DNA of 64,000 nt, from NCBI GenBank assembly GCA_949752735.1, contig OX457036.1, forward strand, positions 83,922,991 to 83,986,990, read 5' to 3'. Position 1 is the stretch's first letter. Every line of letters begins with the position of its first letter. Below, piece after piece: positions 51,501 to 64,000 of the stretch. Both the position numbers and the translations under genes were made by a program. The notes below the pieces were generated by a model. The model had not been told where the DNA came from. It did not search any database and saw nothing but the letters and a program-made list of their open reading frames with translations. Source of the stretch: Lumbricus terrestris. Its lineage: Eukaryota > Annelida > Clitellata > Crassiclitellata > Lumbricidae.

Positions 51501-54500
51501 AGAAAGACTTATGCTAAACTTCAGGTAGACCTACATTGAATGCTGCCACAATACTATAAGTATAGGGGGTCAACAATGAACCTACATTATTTGTGATACA
51601 GGCATCTGATCATGTTTGTTTGCACTGTCCATGAAATTGCATTTTGAAAAATAAGTTTGCGATTTGCCAAGCTATTCCTGACAATAGTCTATAATTATAT
51701 AGGCTATGACAAGTTAACATAGATCCATTGCGTTAAGCATGAGTGCATGGGTTATGCCTACTGAGAAGCAGGAGCAGAGGAGACATAGGCTAATTGACGC
51801 CTATAGGTTATAAATATTGTCAATTGAAAGTTGAAACTGAGCAATGCAGTGGGAAGATTCTTTAAATTAGCATACAATCAATGCGAGTTGATGGCAGCGC
51901 TCAAGAATAAGCTGGTGCCCTGAGCTTGGCTTTCGAGTGGCACTCAAGAAATTTGGAGATTACTATTACGATTACGATAACATAGGCCTAGGTCTTGGAC
52001 CAGAAGGACAGAAATTCTGTGGATTTGCGGAATAGTTTGACTTAGAAAATTTTCTTGTCTCAATGAACGCTATTGGCGCTTGCAAGAGGAAATTTAAGTT
52101 TCTGAAACACAATACCATTACACGTCTTATGATTCACTCGAAACCCATATTATAATATTTTCCAACTATATTAGCGGATAAATATGGATGAAATGTGTAG
52201 GCTGTTTATGTTCACAATTTCCGTTTCCGGTTTGTCCGAGTAGGCCTAAGTTTCGTTGCTGTCGCAGAGGATGAAGATGTTTTAAAAAAGTAGCCTACAC
52301 AATGATCCAATGGAACTATAACAAAAAAGTTTAATGAAATTATTACATCGCATACTGAAATTAATTTTATTGTTTAGAATATTTTGATCATAAACTTATG
52401 TTGAATATGTCATTATTTAGAATGGAAGCGTTTGTCAATGTGGGGACGACTACGGAACACAAACGTTAGACACAGCATGCAATTCAACATGCTCTGGAAA
52501 TCAGTCGGAATACTGTGGAGGAGTTACCAATGAATTTCTGACGACATACGCTCTTTATACCGGTAAATGAAAATTTTCTGCTGTTAAAATAATTGAACGT
52601 GTCATTATTAGCAAAGAGGAGAAGAACTCTGACGTTAAAAGTAGGCCTACTTAGGCTATAATAGATATGCGCAATCTTACAGTGAGCAACTGAACCATTT
52701 TCGCGTTGGCTATAGTTCCATAATAGAGGTCTAATTAGCATTCGCAATTAGGCCCTTGGAACCTTGCACTTTTTTTATCCATTTTAGTTCTATTGCATAA
52801 AATGCTCAAATTTATTGTCTCCTTTGTATGGACGTTGAGTGTAGACAAATTAGATTATTACAAGACAACAATAGTGATCTCCGCTTTTACCTTCTAAGAA
52901 TGTTTCGTCAATGGCTATTTAAGCCAAACATTTGTACATGACGTTGTAGGTTACAATTTTTGAAAATAAGCCTCGTTTGTTGAACTTAAGGTGTTATTCA
53001 ACAGTAAACACATCTGTGCACAAGCACAATTGGAGCCATTTATAGTAGGGTGACCATTTTCTCTTCATCAAAACCGGAACACTTTTTCTTGGAAAATTGC
53101 CAATTTTAATTCGTTAACTGCATGATCATCTATAGCAGGGGTCTCAAACACGCGGCCCGCGGGCCGCATGCGGCCCGCGAACCCGATTAATGCGGCCCGC
53201 GAACAGCTTCCTGGTTTTTTATTTTTTTGTAAAGTTAGAAATCGGTTTAAAAGAATTTTGCAGTTCTTTTACGATTTGAACCAATGTTTAAACTGCTTTC
53301 TACTCCCTTTGATTGGACATTGAATCCACAACAGCAGATATAGGCTAGGGATATATGCAGATGGATCTAGTGGACCTTCAGTGCGATGCAACGCCGAAGC
53401 AGAAGAATGCACAGCAAAGTTTGTATGCCGGTGTCGCAAAATATAATATCCACAGAATAATCATATCTCTCCAGATGATAAGAAGTTGAGAAAGTCAATT
53501 CCGCGTGTGTTTATTTTTGCAAGTTAACTTCCATTTGCTTGGTTTTGAACAATGACACTAATAGGTATAGCCCTATATTTATTCCTATAATTTTGGTGAC
53601 TTTGGTTAAGAGGACCTAGAACATTTAAAACACTTAAGAACACTCAGAGTCTCTAGGCCTAATTAAATTTGAGTTGAATTACTCCGAACATTGCTTAAGA
53701 TAGGCTACTTTAAAAAAATTAGGGTCATTTTAAATTTTGATTACAGCATAATTTCTTCAATTATAGTGCACGTATTTTTCGATAATTGAGATAGAATGGT
53801 TTTCCTAGGCCTACCATTATAGTTACACTTAAAATATATTATGTGAATTTTGCAGGGCTTTATCATCAGTACAGTATGGTGTACTGCAAAGACACATAAC
53901 AAATTCCAGTTTCATGTGCACGATTAGCCTATATTTTTGTGTTGCGGCCCGCGAGTCATCAAATATATCCAAATGCGGCCCACATGCTGACTTGAGTTTG
54001 AGACCTCTGATCTATAGGCAAATACGAAGGCCGATAGTCCTATAGGACAGCCTACTCCAATCAACAATTATTGTAGGCCTACCTAGGCTATATATCGAAT
54101 AATGTGCTTAAACAGAGTCTCACGCTCTGCAGCACGTTTAATTGAACATATCCCTAAATTTGATCATGTAGCCTACTCAGCTATATGCTGGAGACATTAC
54201 ACTGGCTTCCTACTTAGCAGCGCATTGAATTTAGGATCGCTGCTCTAGTTAGTCAATGCCAGCTTGGAATTGCCCCACACTACTTGCGAGAGCTTTGTTG
54301 CTCCAAAAGTACCCAAGACCACCGCCCCATCTGTTCTGCACAGAAGGGATTGCTATTGGTCCCATTTGCACGAACTGCAACGATGCAGAATAAAACCTTT
54401 TCTGTCATCGGTCCAGTTGTCTGGAATGGGCTTCCACAGGAGCTACGTCTACTTCCTGGGGTTATTAGTTATTACTGAATTTTTAAAATTAAACTCAAAA

Positions 54501-57500
54501 ACTGTCCTTTTTTGCCGTGCTAGAGTCGGGAGAGTTTCTGAGTAGTCCCCTTGAAGAAGCGCTATATAAATTCTTGAGTGAATGAATGAATGTCACTGCT
54601 TACTTCTTATATTCCTCCTCGTTGCCTGCGATCATCAAACATGGGTCTTTTAGTTGAACCTCGATGCAGAACTGTTATGGGCTCGCGTGCATTCCATGCC
54701 TCTGCTCCCAAAGAATGGAATCTACTTCCACTCTCTCTTCGTTGCTCAAATTCACTCCCTACCTTCAAAAAACGGCTCAAAACTCACTATTTCTCTTTGG
54801 CTTTCAAGCACATGGACCTTTAACTGCATCTTCCTCTGGCGGCTAACTATCCGCGCCTCAGATTCACACTTTGGTGTGACCTTGCGCGCGCAATATATTT
54901 ATGTAATAATAATAATAATAATAATGAATAGTAGGCTATTGTTGGTTGCAGTAAACTGCATACATGTACTTTGGCGAAGTTCAGTTACTCATATTTCTCG
55001 GAAGAGTGACTTGTTTAGTTAAGCTCTGCTCAGCGAACGGTTTTCAAAAACAGGCTCGGACTTATTTATGCAGGTGTTATCAGGGGCGGACACAGAAATT
55101 TTTGAAGTGGGGGGATTGTTGACCCTGGGTCAAACAAATATTTCTTGGTCTTTCGCCGAAAAAGCTGTTGACCTGAGCTTGAAAGCATCAATTGCTGATG
55201 GGGTGGGGGCACGTGTTTTGTGCAAATATCTGAATTAGGGGCATGGCCGGATTGGCCCCCATGGATCCCCCTGGGCGTTATCACCGTTAAATTTAATGTT
55301 GAGCATAGTCTTCAGTGTAGAAATCTAGCCTACAACCTGCTCTAGTCGTCAGTGCACTGAATACATCACTCTTTCATAATTGAGAACATTCTCTCAATCG
55401 GCGCTCAGCGTGTAGGCCTAATCTATAGTCCAGAGGAAGATTAAGGTTTCTGGGGCAAACGAGCAGGAATAGGGATTTCGGGAAGACATGTGCTCCTCAA
55501 CATAAGAATTTTTACAATTTCAACATTGCAATGGCAGCATTTTCAGTTGTCATCTGAAAGGAACTCCTCTATTATTTCAGTGCTGACATGAGTTTCTATG
55601 ACTCCCATTACGACTCTGGCGTGACCTGCCCAAAAAGACATAGATCTGGTGCCGCTACTGAAATTGTAGCCTATTATGAAAACTTTCTCATTACGCCTTG
55701 ATAATTCTAAAAAAGTTAATTATTATATTTACTAGGCTCACTATAGTCTATAATTTTTATGCTAAAGATGCAATAGTGAAATGTGCAATATAATACTCCA
55801 TAAAAATTGACAACTTCTCTTTTGTTACGACTTCTTTTTGGGTTACAGACTACACTTTGTTCAGCCATTTTCATAAAATTGACGTTTTCAATATCCAAGT
55901 CTCCTTCTTCTCAAAAACAGGGACAATTTCGCTCTTTTGCTCAGGTCGTCGGGACACCGGGAAGCACTCCAAAAATCCGGGGCATCCCGGAAAACCGGGA
56001 CGTATCACCCTACTATATGGTAGCCTACTTAGTAACCTATGTGAGAAGACCTCTTCGTTTTGTTAGATGCCTGACATTGCTTCGCACTGTCATCCGTTCT
56101 CTTACGTCTGCTGCTGCTATTGATTTAGTGCATTTCTTCGTTACATCTCGCATCGACTATTGCCCTTCGCTCTACTTTGGCCTCCCATCCAGCAGTGGCG
56201 CTCTGCTGTGCGCCTAATTGGGCAAATCCATAAATATGGCCACGTCTCAAACTACATGCTTGAGGTAGGCTACCTCACTGGTTCCCTATCCGCCAGCGTA
56301 TTGGGTTCAGGGTAGCTGCTCTGGCATGGCGATGTTGCCAAGACCTCGCCCCAATTTACCTCCTAGAGCTATGCTGCCTTAGATTGGTACCCAAGGTCGT
56401 CGTCGGCTACGCTCTGCTGAAAAGGGAGTCCTCTTAGCTCCTTTTGATCGTACTGCTACAATGAGGAGTCGAACCTTTTCTCTCTGGTTGGCCAAGCTGT
56501 CTGGAATGGGCTTCCTTTTGAGCTACGCCTACACCCTGCATGGGACTATACCAGGATAATTCCTTACTAAAATTAAAACTGTTCTTTTTGGGCGCGTTGG
56601 AGTAGGGACCACCTATGAGTAGTTTTGGAAGGGAGGGGGGTATGTAACCTAAATTTCCGAATGAATGAATGATTGAATTTCCGTAAGCAAAAGAGGCGTC
56701 GAGTATGTGCGTCAGTTCGATTCCAAGATTTAAATTGCCTTAAATTCGACATTGAATTCTGTGATATATGAATTACGTTCATAGTGTGTCCGATTGGTAA
56801 CTACTCCACACTATGCGATAGTGTGTGTCACTGCAAACGACAAATTCCATGTAATCGAGAGACAGGAACATGTCCGAATGGATGTGACGGAAATTACACT
56901 GGATCGACTTGCAACACAGGTAGACAACTGCTTGTTCATAAATATTTTCTAGAACAGAGAGATTCCTGTAAGGAATATAATTTGTTTTTAATTTCACCTT
57001 TGAAAATCTTTTAATTAATTATACATTTTTCTCATTTAACAAATTCACTTACGGATTGAATTTTTCCAAATATTTTGATAAAATCAGGCTTTCGATTATG
57101 ATAAGATTTTGTGTAGCCCAAGTCTATCATTTTGTCGTTTATATTTCGCATCTTCACTACTGGGCCCTATAACTGATCGCCACCTACCCATGGATTGCCT
57201 TCGTCTTTACTTGCACTCCCTAATCCCTATGCTAGAATTTTTATCGTAACTTTTGACATACATGTATGGTTGATGAGACAAATGGTTTTGTGATCCTCGC
57301 AAGCTGTTGCATCTCTTTAATTGGCATTATAGGAAGTCTTTTGGCCATACTCCTGTTGTATTAATATCTTGGCATGTCGTTAACTGATCCCACATCTACA
57401 GGGTGGGCAAAAAGTACCCCTGAGGGGTTTTGCTAATATATTGGCCAGAAGTAAGAAGTTTTAAATGAAATTTTAGAGGCTTAGCCTTAAAGGCAATTCA

Positions 57501-57717
57501 TATCTACGTACGATTGCCAAATTGCACCAAGGAACTTCAAGCAGAACAAAAGTTATATCACTTTTAGTGAGACAACCCACTAAGCCTATCTTTTTGCGAT
57601 TCAAAAACATAACGCAGCAAAAAGTAACAAAAAACGAGTTTATTAAGTCACATTTCAGATAATAGCCTTGTTATTGCCAGATAATCACTATAATTATTAT
57701 TATTATTATCTTTATAC

Positions 57718-57786
<69 letters not shown>

Positions 57787-58013
57787 CATTTATTAAACGA
57801 AACATGTTTTACCAGAAAAAGCATAAAAAGTTCTTTGTTCATGAGTTAGCGACCTTCATCACAGGACAACTGTGGGAACGTGCCTCGAAATGCCACTGCA
57901 TTATATCGTTGCGTACAAATTGAGAGGCGTTGGAAAAGGTACGTGGTTTCGAGAGGGTTACCAGTTGCCACTGACAAACGCCGTCCAAGTTCAGTTAAAA
58001 ATTCAATGCCTGA

Positions 58014-58130
<117 letters not shown>

Positions 58131-59875
58131 CATCATCATTTATTAAACGCATCAATTTGTAACAAGAAACTGCATGAAAAGTTGCATTGTACTGGAATTA
58201 ACCATCATCACCTAACAACTGAGTGAATGTGCCTCGAAATGCTACTGCGTTGTATCTTTGCGTGCAAATTGAGAGTCGCTGGAAAAGATGCGTGGTTTCG
58301 AGTGGGTTTCCAGTAACAACTGACAAACGACGGCCTAGCTCATTTAAAAATTCTGAGCCTGATTTGTTAATGGGACCCAGTGTTTCCAGAGCAATTGGGA
58401 TAAAGTCATGTTTTGCGGGGAGGCTCGCATACTTCACATCTTTTCGTGTTGCTGCCACTTCGGCCGCGCCTCCGGGTGTAGTCGATGTCACGTGGATGTA
58501 CGAGGCGGCGCAAGTGTGGATGCTAGTGGCGTCCCAGGCTATGTATTTGCTATGTATGCATGGTGCAGTCCTCAATAAGTAAGTCATCTTCACTGCCCCA
58601 AAGCATGACCGCAGCAACATCAAGGCTCCCTGTACGGGCAGTCTCAGCAAATCCTTCACAGCCTGGTCCAGGCTATCTCTTTGGTGTTGAAGTGCGTCAT
58701 CCAGTGCCTTACCTTTGAAGAGCGGCGCCCCTAGAAATATGAACGACTCTCGATTTATCTGCTTGAAATTGTCGAAGCCTTCATCAGAGAGTTCATTCTT
58801 CGTCAAGATTTCACATTTCTTTCGGTTCAATCGGATGCCTAAGGAAGATTCCAGGTTAGCAACGATAGCAAGATCATGACATATATCCTCTGGTCTACCC
58901 CCCAACGAGAGGTCGTCCAGGTACCCCACTCTAAAGGTAGAAATCAACGAGCAAAGGACGGGCTGGAGTGGCAAGCAGAAGAGCAGGGGACCAAGAGGGT
59001 CCCCCTGCTGCGGTCCCATTTGTGACAGAACTTCGAACGTCCCGAACTGGAGAAGAGATTCCGCGGCATACGCTTGGTAGATAAATGCGTATAGTTCAGG
59101 TATTGATTCGTGAACTGCTTGTAACATTACATGATTTACATCCCTTCTCAATGTGTTAAAGGCGTTGGCGAAATCCAGTTTGATGAAAACGTGGTCCGGT
59201 GGCATGTTGTTAACAAACGCTCTGGCTGCGTGAACCGCTGCTTCACCGCCTCCGGGGGTGGCGATGCCTACCTGAAGTGGAGCGAAGAAGGAAGCCAGTC
59301 TGTTTACCGCATACGCGTTGGCGCATTTCGCAGCGAGTCTTCTCCAGACGTACCCCACTACGATGGGTCTAAGACCTCCTGTGCTTTTGGATAAGGCAAT
59401 CAGAGTGCCTCCAAACATCACTCTGCGAACCTCCACTGGGCATTCCCCTCTCAGCATGACGTTGACGAACCCGGTGAGTGCCTGAATAAGCTCTGCCGAT
59501 GATTCTCTGTTGTTTATCAAGTCCAATAGGTGTTGAGGACGAAGACCGTCTGGACCCCTGCTGATCTCACAGGAAAAGACCGAACCGTCTTCTCTACCTC
59601 TATCCCCGTGACTTGGTATGGAGTAGTCTGAGCCGGGTTAGGAAGACTCTCCGGAGGGGTCATTCGATCATCCGTTGGGTGTCTTTCTAGCATGGCTGTC
59701 CACGGTTCAGTTGTAGCTTTGACAGGATGATCTCTGTTGCACAAAATACGAGTAGCAGCTCTTAAGTTGCCTTCCTCCAACTTAGCGTTGACCGCCGCCA
59801 GAAGCAGGTCCTTGTCAGTCTTCGTGCCTCCCGCTGCCGAGAGGTCGCTCTCGTCCAATTCCTCGTGTTGTTATT

Positions 59876-59915
<40 letters not shown>

Positions 59916-62900
59916 ATATTAATATTAATATTATTATTATTATTATTACTATTATTATTATTATTGAACAACTTCCTTTATTGCAAAACAGACAAGTTCC
60001 TATTCTAACATCTATTCCGAAGAGTAATAATAATAATATTGCAACTTTGGATCTAGGACTTCGTCCCCGGTGTCATGCCTAAAGGTCCCTCTAAACGCTA
60101 TTGCGTTGTAGCGCTGTGTACAGATGGACAGACGCTGAAACAGATATTTGGTTTCCTGAGGGTCGCCCGTTGCGGCAGACAGTTGATGACCTAGTTCCAC
60201 AATAAATTCGCGACCTGACATGTTTATTGGACCCAATGTTTCTAGCGCGATCGGAACGAAGTTGTGGGTTGCAGGGGGATCTGCATATTTAGCTATTTTG
60301 CGCGAGGCGGCCAGTTTAGCCGCACTCCCAGGTGTTGTCGCTGACTTATTTATGTATGATGCGGCGCAAGTATGTATGATGGTTGCGTCCCAGGTCAGGT
60401 ATTTTCCTCCAGCCCACGGAATGAGCGTCGCCCCATCTGGCCTTTTACCGTCGGTGCGAAGGGGCCCCTGGGTTCTTTCGAGCTCGGGATGTTAGCTCTT
60501 TTGAGTGATCTCCAAACGATGTCGTTCATAGCAAAGTGTCGGCTTGATCGTCCTTCTTGCACACCAGCCCATGGTGGCCTCCGGGGTCAGCCGTCTCGAC
60601 ACATTGGCATTGATGTGGGGTACACAGGTTGAGGCCCAGGCGTAGGCCGATCGCCACCCGCATTGCCTCGTTGCTAAGGCTTAGACCGCACGATGCAACT
60701 GGCACGGTGGATAACCAGTCCCCGGCGTGAGGCGCTGAGATCGCCCCCAGTCTGGCTCGGTTGAGCGGGTCGTTGTTCGCGGACCACACCATCGCCTTCT
60801 CTTGATCAATCAAGGGTCTGTCCCATGTCTTTTGTTTATTCCGTGCTGACCCCTCATCTCCAGGCAACGTTGAACTGCGAACCTCGTGGATTTCTTTCTC
60901 GTAGACATCCAGCAGTTATTCGCGGTCAAGGATGGCCATCCTGAGAGTCTTGGTCGATGCAGCTGACGCTAAAAAAGCTGAAGAAGCCAGCATCGTGACC
61001 CGTCTCACGCCGAGACCGCCATCCCTAATGGGCAGTGTTGCTTGTAGCCACTGAATGTCATTGAGATCGATATTAAAAATCCTCTGAAGGCCATTTCTCA
61101 TCTGGGCGTCGATCGTGTCCAATAGGGGATGTCCCCAGCATGGGGCCGAACGAAGTAGGTACGTAAGTTTCGGCGCTCCAAAGCAGGATCGTAGTAGCAT
61201 GAGGGCGCCTTGTGTTTCGAGACAAGTAAGCTCTTTCAACGCCATCTCTAGTGTGTTGCTGTGGTTCTTCAATACTCGGTCCAGGGCTTTCCCTCTGAAC
61301 AATGGTGCCCCTAGCAGAGTTAGAGAGTCTCGGTCAACTTGCTGGAAGCCGGCAAGAGCATCATTCTTGCATTCGCCATCTGAGAGGTATTCGCATTTGT
61401 GCCGGTTTAGACGAATGCCCAACGATTGTTCCAGATCTGCTATTGAGGCAAGATCGTGTAGAATGTTGTCAGTTTTGCCTCCTAGAGAGATATCGTCCAG
61501 AAATCCCAGCCGGAAGTCGGCCTCCATTGTGCACAAATAGGGCTGCAGTGGTAGACAGAAGAGCAAGGGCCCTAAAGGGTCGCCTTGTTGGGGTCCCATT
61601 TGGGACCGGACCTCGAAAGCCCCGAATTGAAGAAGGGACTCGGCTGAGTAAGCCTGGTGAACGAAGGCGTACAGCTCGGGAATAGTATCGTGTACTGCTT
61701 GTAGCATCACATCTCTTCGCATGGTGTTGACGCCAATTTACTTATAGCGTGTTTGTTAGCACATTTAGCCGCAAGTCTTCTCCACACGTAACCAATGACG
61801 ATTGGTCTGAGTCCTCCGGTTCTTTTAGAGAGGGCGATGAGACTGCCTCAGAACATCAGACTGCGGATCTCAAGCGGGCATTCGCCCCTCAGCATAACGT
61901 TGACGAAACCTGTCAGGGCCCGGCGGAGATCATCCGAAGACTCACGATTCTTCAGTAGGTCCAGCAGGTGCTGGGGACGCATACCATCAGGGCCTCCAGA
62001 CGATCCCACCGGAAAAGATCTGACCGCACCTTCAAGGTCTTTCTCCGTGATCTGGATGGGTGTGGTCTCTGCCGCATCAGGCAGTAGTGCTAGATTGGCG
62101 CTCCAGGCATCCGACGGATGTCTTTCTTGGATTGAGGCCAGAGTTTCGTTAGTTGCTCTGACCGGGAAGTCGCGGCTACAGAGGATCCGTGTGGCAGCTC
62201 GAATGTTGCCCTCTTCCAGCTTGGAATTGACCGCTGCCAGGACCAGATCTTTCGCTCTCCAGGCCTTACTTTGATGACCGCTGTCTCTAGGTTTCTCACT
62301 CAAGTCCTCCGTTCGATGAAACACCTGTCCGTCCAATCGCTTCTTTACTATTTTCGCAAGGTTCCGTCTCCGACCTGCTCGCTGTGGCTGCTCCAGGATG
62401 TTAGCTGCGAACCACAGTAGTTTGCACCAAGACTCGACTTTCTCCGGTTTATCACAGAGGGTTTGCAAGATTGCCGTGAGAGATTTAGAGCACGCAAAGC
62501 GAGCACCTTTAGGGATGTGCTTAAGAATCCTATCGCCTTGCTGTCTCGGGTGTTGTATGCGATCATTGTAGCAGCTGCCGTATGTTGTGTTATTATGCCC
62601 AAGAGTATCATGTGTGGAGTCAGGTTGTATGTATGTATGTATGTATATACTTTATTGAACCGCCTGCAACGCACTGCGGGAACAATGTACAAGAACAGAA
62701 TAATTAATGCAAGTATACAATCAAGACAAATAGAAATATGCAATTCAATAAACACATTATGCAACTACATAATAGACATGTTGTGAACTATACAGGAGAG
62801 AACTTAGGCTAGACAGGGAAAAAAATATTGTCACTTGAATAGCATCCGTGTTATAAAGCCACATCTGGTAAGTGCGTCTGCATGAGGAATCTCATGAGGA

Positions 62901-64000
62901 ATCTCACGGTTATGAGAACGAGGACGGAGTGAGTAGGTAGCATTTTTAATGGGAGGTAATAGAGGAGCAAGGACGTGGCTTGGGTTGTAGAGTACAAAAG
63001 AGAAGAGGGAGGAATCAGCGTGACCACAGAGGTCATCGAACGACTTCTGGTCGGCAGGAAGAAAGTTGAGCCGCACCATTTTCCGTATTATTGCATTAAT
63101 ACGCGCGCGCTGACCAGAATTAGCAAAGCCAAACCAAGCAGGGGAGGCATACATAAGGCGAGCCAATGTGGTGGCCTGAACTACATCATGCAAGCGTGTC
63201 CCGGAGAGGCCATGAGCTACAAGGACACGTATCGCATATAGCGATTGACAAGCCTTAATGCAAATCCGGTCAATATGGGGGTCAAAACTAAGTCTATCCG
63301 TTAAGGTTACTCCAAGAATAAGAGACTCAGAAACTCTACTTATTCCAGGTATAGGTGAGGGGAGGTTGAGTAATTTAGAGCGCGGACGCCTAAAGATCAT
63401 CTCTTTGGATTTATTGGTGTTGATTTATTGTGCCGATCCCGCTGACACTACACCGTCAAGTTGAGGAGTATCAGTACCTTGAGTACTACCAGATGTCGAA
63501 GGCAGCGGAGGCTGACGCGAGCCGGGGCACGGGTTGTTCCTAGGACCGTGTAGGTGAACGGTTCCGTCCTTAAGGTGTAATTGTCTGACCGCCAAGCATC
63601 GACTGCATACCCCGCTGTCTTTGCTCACATTCGTCTGAGAGTCGATAGAAGCCTCATCCGTCTGACGGCGTTCGTCTACCTCTTGATTGACAACCTGGCT
63701 GCAGCTCGCTCCTAGAGGCAGCCGATGCGACCCTGGACACGGTTGCTTTCGAGGGCCGTGTAGATGGACCTTCCCGTCTATGTTATGAAGCTGCCTTAGC
63801 GAATTGCATACACTGCAAACTCCCTTCAGTTTTTGTGACGTAAGAACCGGCGACGTAAAATGATCATCCGACTGATGATAATACATTGTCATGGTAACGT
63901 AGCGTCATAGCTAATCGTAATCGTAATCGTAATCTCGAAACTTCTACAGCGCCCACAAAAGCCAAGTCGCGGGAACCAGCTTATTCACAGGCGCTCAATC

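Overview
This is animal nuclear DNA from an intron-rich, transposon-rich genome. Exons are short (29-182 bp), introns have GT..AG ends, and the AT-rich spacers are packed with LINE, hAT-type, copia-type and foldback elements. The protein modules (WSC, EGF) and the LINE/copia lineages fit a marine invertebrate; an echinoderm or similar animal is my guess, but the sequence alone does not prove the taxon. No bacterial genes, CRISPR arrays, rRNA genes or intact tRNA genes were seen. The palindrome TAGGCCTA occurs about 50 times by eye, where about one copy is expected by chance. The central finding is a tandem pair of genes for a cell-surface receptor that I do not recognise as a named gene. Gene A is complete (3082-33643, + strand, 12 exons, about 511 residues): signal peptide, WSC, laminin/MEGF-type EGF, WSC, laminin/MEGF-type EGF, EGF, calcium-binding-type EGF, one transmembrane helix, and a short tail with three tyrosine motifs (LQYSSL, TDYDKL, NAYEVV) that look like immunoreceptor or SH2-docking motifs. 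All module borders are phase 1, and the WSC+EGF block is itself duplicated inside the gene. Gene B (45829-56919 and probably beyond the right edge) repeats exons 1-4 at about 80-90% protein identity in exons 2-4. The 5' flanks of both genes (1-1095 and 41741-43370) are also homologous, so a block of roughly 41 kb was duplicated in tandem. Layout: 1-2300 holds LINE relics upstream of gene A. 3082-33643 is gene A, its introns filled by LINE tails, SINE-like tRNA relics, at least ten short hAT-type elements with 8-bp target duplications, and a 2.8-kb foldback element in intron 8. 35746-39591 is a young Ty1/copia element on the minus strand with near-identical LTRs and a primer site matching the anticodon arm of initiator tRNA-Met. 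39592-41740 is unassigned, possibly decayed coding sequence. 41741-56919 is the second duplicon with gene B, interrupted by a MITE that is absent from the first duplicon, by a nested pair of inverted-repeat elements (47886-50549) and by LINE/hAT insertions. 57690-63892 is a head-to-tail row of three broken minus-strand non-LTR retrotransposons of the restriction-like-endonuclease type, each ending in an (AAT)n tract. How the parts work together: only genes A and B look like host protein genes. They would make paralogous membrane receptors or adhesion proteins with cysteine-rich, possibly carbohydrate-binding ectodomains and phosphotyrosine signalling tails. Everything else is mobile or simple-repeat DNA that expanded their introns and spacers. 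All function calls rest on motif reading by eye; no database search was possible.
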